64,000 nt of DNA from Liolophura sinensis (Eukaryota > Mollusca > Polyplacophora > Chitonida > Chitonidae): the NCBI RefSeq assembly GCF_032854445.1, contig NC_088300.1, forward strand, positions 36,561,608-36,625,607. The letters run 5' to 3'. Positions 61,859 to 64,000 of the stretch are shown here, one piece after another. The position numbers and the translations under genes are program-made. A model generated the notes under the pieces. That model made no database searches and was not told the origin of the DNA. It saw nothing but the letters and a program-made list of their open reading frames with translations. The stretch's first letter is position 1. Each line of letters starts with the position of its first letter.

Positions 61859-62822
61859 TAATGAACGAAGCCCCGTCGCGGGCCATCCGACGTATTGTCT
61901 AGATAGTACAGCATGGGTTCATTAGGATTTGTGACAGAGCGCCCCAGTCGATATATCTCTAGAGACCACACAGGATCAGTCGCGCGACGGCGACCGCCCT
62001 CCAGCTCTCCAGGCTGGTAGAGATAACGAACGCCAACACCCTCGGGGATCTTCCGCTCACTAAGCCCAACCCGGAACGACCTGGAACCGTCAAGGAAGGC
62101 TTATGGGGCAATCTCTTTGCCTTGATGGCGTCTTTCGGCTTTTTACCGATCAGTCTCGTTGTCTCGTTATTCAGAGCGGCCACAACAGAGGGCCACCCAT
62201 TCAGTAAACCTATGTTCGGGGTGTGGGGGGGGAGGAGGCGCATCTCCTTGGCGTACTGATGTCCAAAGAGCCGCTCAGCCAGAGTACGGTTGAAACGCTC
62301 CACTATGCCTTGGTCTCGGTGGATGTCCACGCGACCTCGGCGGACTGTGACATCGTGTTTGACCAGCAGTTGACTCACCGCACCCATGAACTCGCGTCCT
62401 GGGTCAACTTGGGGAAGCTTCGGCCATCGAAGGGGTCCTTGCTTGTAAATGCGAGAGAGAGCATCAGCGACTTCTTTGGAATCTTTAGTAGCCAGAGGTT
62501 CCGCCTCCTTGTAGCGAGAAGCGACATCAACATCTGTCTGCGCGCACTTATACAGCTTTCGGCCTCGCCGATCATGTGGTAGAAATAGAAGATCGGCTTG
62601 GTGGATGTCATTCGGCGTGGAAACATCGAACATAGGCCTCGGTATTTTTCTGGAACTGGGCAAGTATATCTGCCAGATAGCCTGCTTTCCCAGCCAGGCC
62701 CGGACCACATCTTCGGAGACTTTAGCCGCAGTGGCAAGTTTCTGGATGGCCGCGCGGCCCTTCCAGTACGCACGAGGGCTGTAGTAGATATTAGCCAGGC
62801 GAGCAGACACCTTACTAGACAT
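61859..62822 (-). pseudogene. Retroviral-type DDE integrase of Polinton, one frameshift
   Basis: Catalyses insertion of the element in intact copies. The frame from ATG 62822 is open to 61959 (287 aa), but from about 62050 the family sequence continues in another frame (GVRYLYQPGELEGG, DPVWSLEIYRLGRS) to a stop at 61859-61861. In the first frame the catalytic triad is present: Asp77 (HQADLLFLPHD), Asp140 (DPGREF) and Glu175 (DQGIVERFNRTLAERLF), a D-x34-E spacing. The N-terminal part carries a short helical region but no clear HHCC finger. The C-terminal chromo-like region is the part beyond the frameshift. It converges on the polymerase, with only about 50 bp between their 3' ends. Confidence 0.92.
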
Positions 62823-62978
62823 ATCATCAAGGTATTCTAGCAGCCCTCTAACAGATTTGTGACGAAAAAGATGTTAATCGTCGCGGCGTATTTGCGTGCG
62901 CAGAACCACCTCACTACTAAGATCGTGCCTGCCATACGGCGAGGAGCTCGATGGTGAGTCCGGCACAGTCAGTTCGGA

Positions 62979-63437
62979 TTACTTGGTGAGTTTTGCGATT
63001 CCGTAACTCACACCCCCAACCACACACATTCCCAGGATGACGAAGGTAATATCGCGGTGTTTTAGATCTTCACTAGGCACATAGAAATCGGAGAGCTGTG
63101 GCTCTGAGCCCAGCAGCGCGTCGCGTGCGTCGCGTGCTTCGCGTGTAAGAGTCTTGCCCGTGACCCTAGAATACTCGCGGATTGCAGCGTCGACATCCCG
63201 GAACGTTTGCACAGCGTGGCCTTGGCGGCGGAGTTCATCGTTGATCCAGTCCAAGCGCTAAGTGCGCTTTCGGGCCCATTTTTACTAGGCGGCTTGGAGC
63301 TGCTCTACAGCGCGGTCATGGCGCCTCCGCTCTTCGTCAACACCGGAACTCCTCAGCATCGAAAACATATAGTTGCTCCGGCAGAAGGCCAAAGCGTTTA
63401 CGAGGGCGCAGCCCAACATCATTGCGATGGAGGCCAT
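62979..63437 (-). pseudogene. Small Polinton membrane protein with in-frame stops
   Basis: One frame of 153 codons runs from ATG 63437 (MASIAMMLGCALVNALAF) to the stop before 62979, interrupted by TAG TAA at about codons 51-52 and a TAG eight codons later. The second half, DWINDELRRQGHAVQTF through LSDFYVPSEDLK, ends with a transmembrane helix (ITFVILGMCVVGGVSYGIAKL). The N-terminal hydrophobic segment, the charged middle and the C-terminal membrane helix match, as I remember them, an uncharacterised small protein common in marine-invertebrate Polintons. Frame is kept across the stops, so the breaks are point changes, not indels. The start overlaps the end of the neighbouring gene by the spacing TAGTAATG. 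Confidence 0.6.
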
Positions 63438-63439
63438 TA

Positions 63440-63659
63440 CTACTGGATTATATTGGGAGGAAGGAGCCCTTGTTTAATTAGCAGTTCCTTCGAAAACATG
63501 GCCAGGCCTACATCTGCAATGACCATGCCGACGTCACGGGGTGTTGTCCAGCTTCGGGAGGGCTCCTTTCAGGAACATCTGGCCGAGACAAGCCTATCCA
63601 GTAGCCAGGAGAGAGACCACAGCGACTAGCACTTTTCCGTCACTGGGTGGAGTAGACAT
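63440..63659 (-). pseudogene. Small hydrophobic Polinton protein, frameshifted
   Basis: Starts MSTPPSDGKVLVAVVSLLATG at 63659, then a stop at about 63594-63596. The later part GMVIADVGLAMFSKELLIKQ ends with a TAG at 63442-63440, two bases before the next gene's ATG. The length of 220 nt shows a net one-base indel. A TATATA lies 7 bp upstream of the start. It is recognised only as a Polinton-type small membrane-associated protein; no function is assigned. Confidence 0.5.
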
Positions 63660-63666
63660 GCTGCTC

Positions 63667-63672
63667 TATATA
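63667..63672 (-). promoter_or_regulatory. TATATA box just upstream of a small Polinton gene
   Basis: tctatataga on the minus strand ends 7 nt before the ATG at 63659. So close a position resembles very short viral-type leaders; it could also mean that a downstream ATG is used. Confidence 0.4.
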
Positions 63673-63712
63673 GAAAGGGTCGCGACGTGTATTCAAATGG
63701 AGATTCTTTTCT

Positions 63713-63748
63713 TGCGGCGTGATATCTGCATGCGGCGTAATATCTGCA
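63713..63748. repeat. 18-bp direct repeat, two units, in the Polinton intergenic region
   Basis: tgcggcgtratatctgca occurs at 63713-63730 and 63731-63748, head to tail, between the small hydrophobic gene and the upstream partial ORF on the minus strand. Possible regulatory site; nothing proves it. Confidence 0.8.
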
Positions 63749-63840
63749 CCTCGTGCATGTGCTGTATAGCGGCTGCGCCACACGCGTAGCAACACTAGCA
63801 CTGCAAGGCTGCCAACGCCTAATAACGCAAGGGGCGCCCT

Positions 63841-64000
63841 CTAGTGGGTGATTTGGTGTGCCTTCGTTGAATCCAGTTCCTTCGCAAAATCTGTGGCTCC
63901 CCCCTCCTTCGTAGAATCCGGTTCCTTCGGCTGTTTCTTGGTGGAATCAGCTGCGCCAAGCAAAGCAGCCTTTGCCTTGCGAAGCTCGTCCTTGAGCTTT
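63841..64000 (-). CDS. C-terminus of an unrecognised Polinton ORF (cut by the window edge)
   Basis: In the frame beginning at 63999, 52 codons read KLKDELRKAKAALLGAADST and then a Lys/Glu/Ser/Thr-rich tail with DST-K repeated three times, ending QITH and a TAG at 63843-63841. No domain is visible. The helical charged start and disordered tail would fit a structural or packaging protein, but I cannot name it. Confidence 0.55.
   Translation of the reverse strand, partial: KLKDELRKAKAALLGAADSTKKQPKEPDSTKEGGATDFAKELDSTKAHQITH

Larger units (their letters stand above)
57598..64000. mobile_element. Polinton/Maverick-type element, left part; runs off the window
   Basis: A protein-primed DNA polymerase (+), a DDE integrase (-) facing it, a zinc-ribbon ORF and small membrane-protein genes (-) are the typical gene set and layout. 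GC content rises visibly against the host DNA. The left boundary is set by the end of LINE homology (about 57598-57625, near agtatacagagtatagg and a C-run); a terminal inverted repeat cannot be verified because the right end is outside. Capsid, ATPase and protease genes, expected in complete elements, are not in the visible part. The genes carry frameshifts and stops, so this copy is decayed. Confidence 0.9.

Noticed and set aside
63207-63629. 140-codon plus-strand ORF in the Polinton
   Set aside because: It is antisense to two small minus-strand genes whose hydrophobic and family-like sequence is on the other strand.

Overview
The window is animal nuclear DNA. Its genes have short GT-AG exons spread over long AT-rich introns, and it carries several tRNA-derived SINE families, TIR-bearing non-autonomous transposons, minisatellites, a decayed LINE and a Polinton/Maverick-type element. 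The mobile-element content, in particular a SINE tail ending in repeated AATA units that is common in molluscan genomes as I recall them, suggests a marine invertebrate, most likely a mollusc or another lophotrochozoan. That placement is inference. No bacterial operon, CRISPR array, rRNA gene or genuine tRNA gene is visible.

Four conserved host genes can be rebuilt exon by exon with every junction in phase. STIP1/Hop (+, 4555-21336, 13 exons, 563 aa) is the Hsp70-Hsp90 co-chaperone. A C3orf33 homologue (-, 31642-25005, 5 exons, 259 aa) is a membrane protein with an SNase-like fold. SYNJ2BP/OMP25 (+, 32114-35823, 4 exons, 151 aa) is a tail-anchored PDZ protein of the mitochondrial outer membrane. 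PSMC1/Rpt2 (-, 54959-39647, 12 exons, 441 aa) is a 26S proteasome AAA-ATPase whose first coding exon is only the ATG. STIP1 and C3orf33 converge; C3orf33 and SYNJ2BP are divergent and share about 470 bp of 5' flank; SYNJ2BP and PSMC1 converge. Three of the four (STIP1, PSMC1, SYNJ2BP) are widely expressed housekeeping or organelle genes, but nothing in the sequence shows joint regulation.

The introns and intergenic DNA are mostly repeats. SINE family A has about ten copies, B five and C one, several with target-site duplications. There are three copies of a 1.3-1.5 kb TTAA-flanked element, a fold-back MITE carrying a SINE, a 1.1 kb TIR element, and tandem arrays with periods of about 20, 23, 30, 46, 64, 86, 96 and 99 bp. 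The 96-bp array is derived from the 3' end of C3orf33 exon 3 together with its splice donor. A broken transposon-type gene lies at 2407-3409.

From about 55.9 kb the window is entirely mobile DNA. A 5'-incomplete LINE (-) is followed, with an abrupt rise in GC, by a Polinton that runs off the right edge. The element holds a small zinc-ribbon ORF, a protein-primed family-B DNA polymerase (three reading-frame breaks, catalytic motif C missing), a retroviral-type integrase (one frameshift), two small membrane-protein genes with breaks, and the C-terminus of a further ORF. It is a decayed copy, but the frames are recent enough to read easily.
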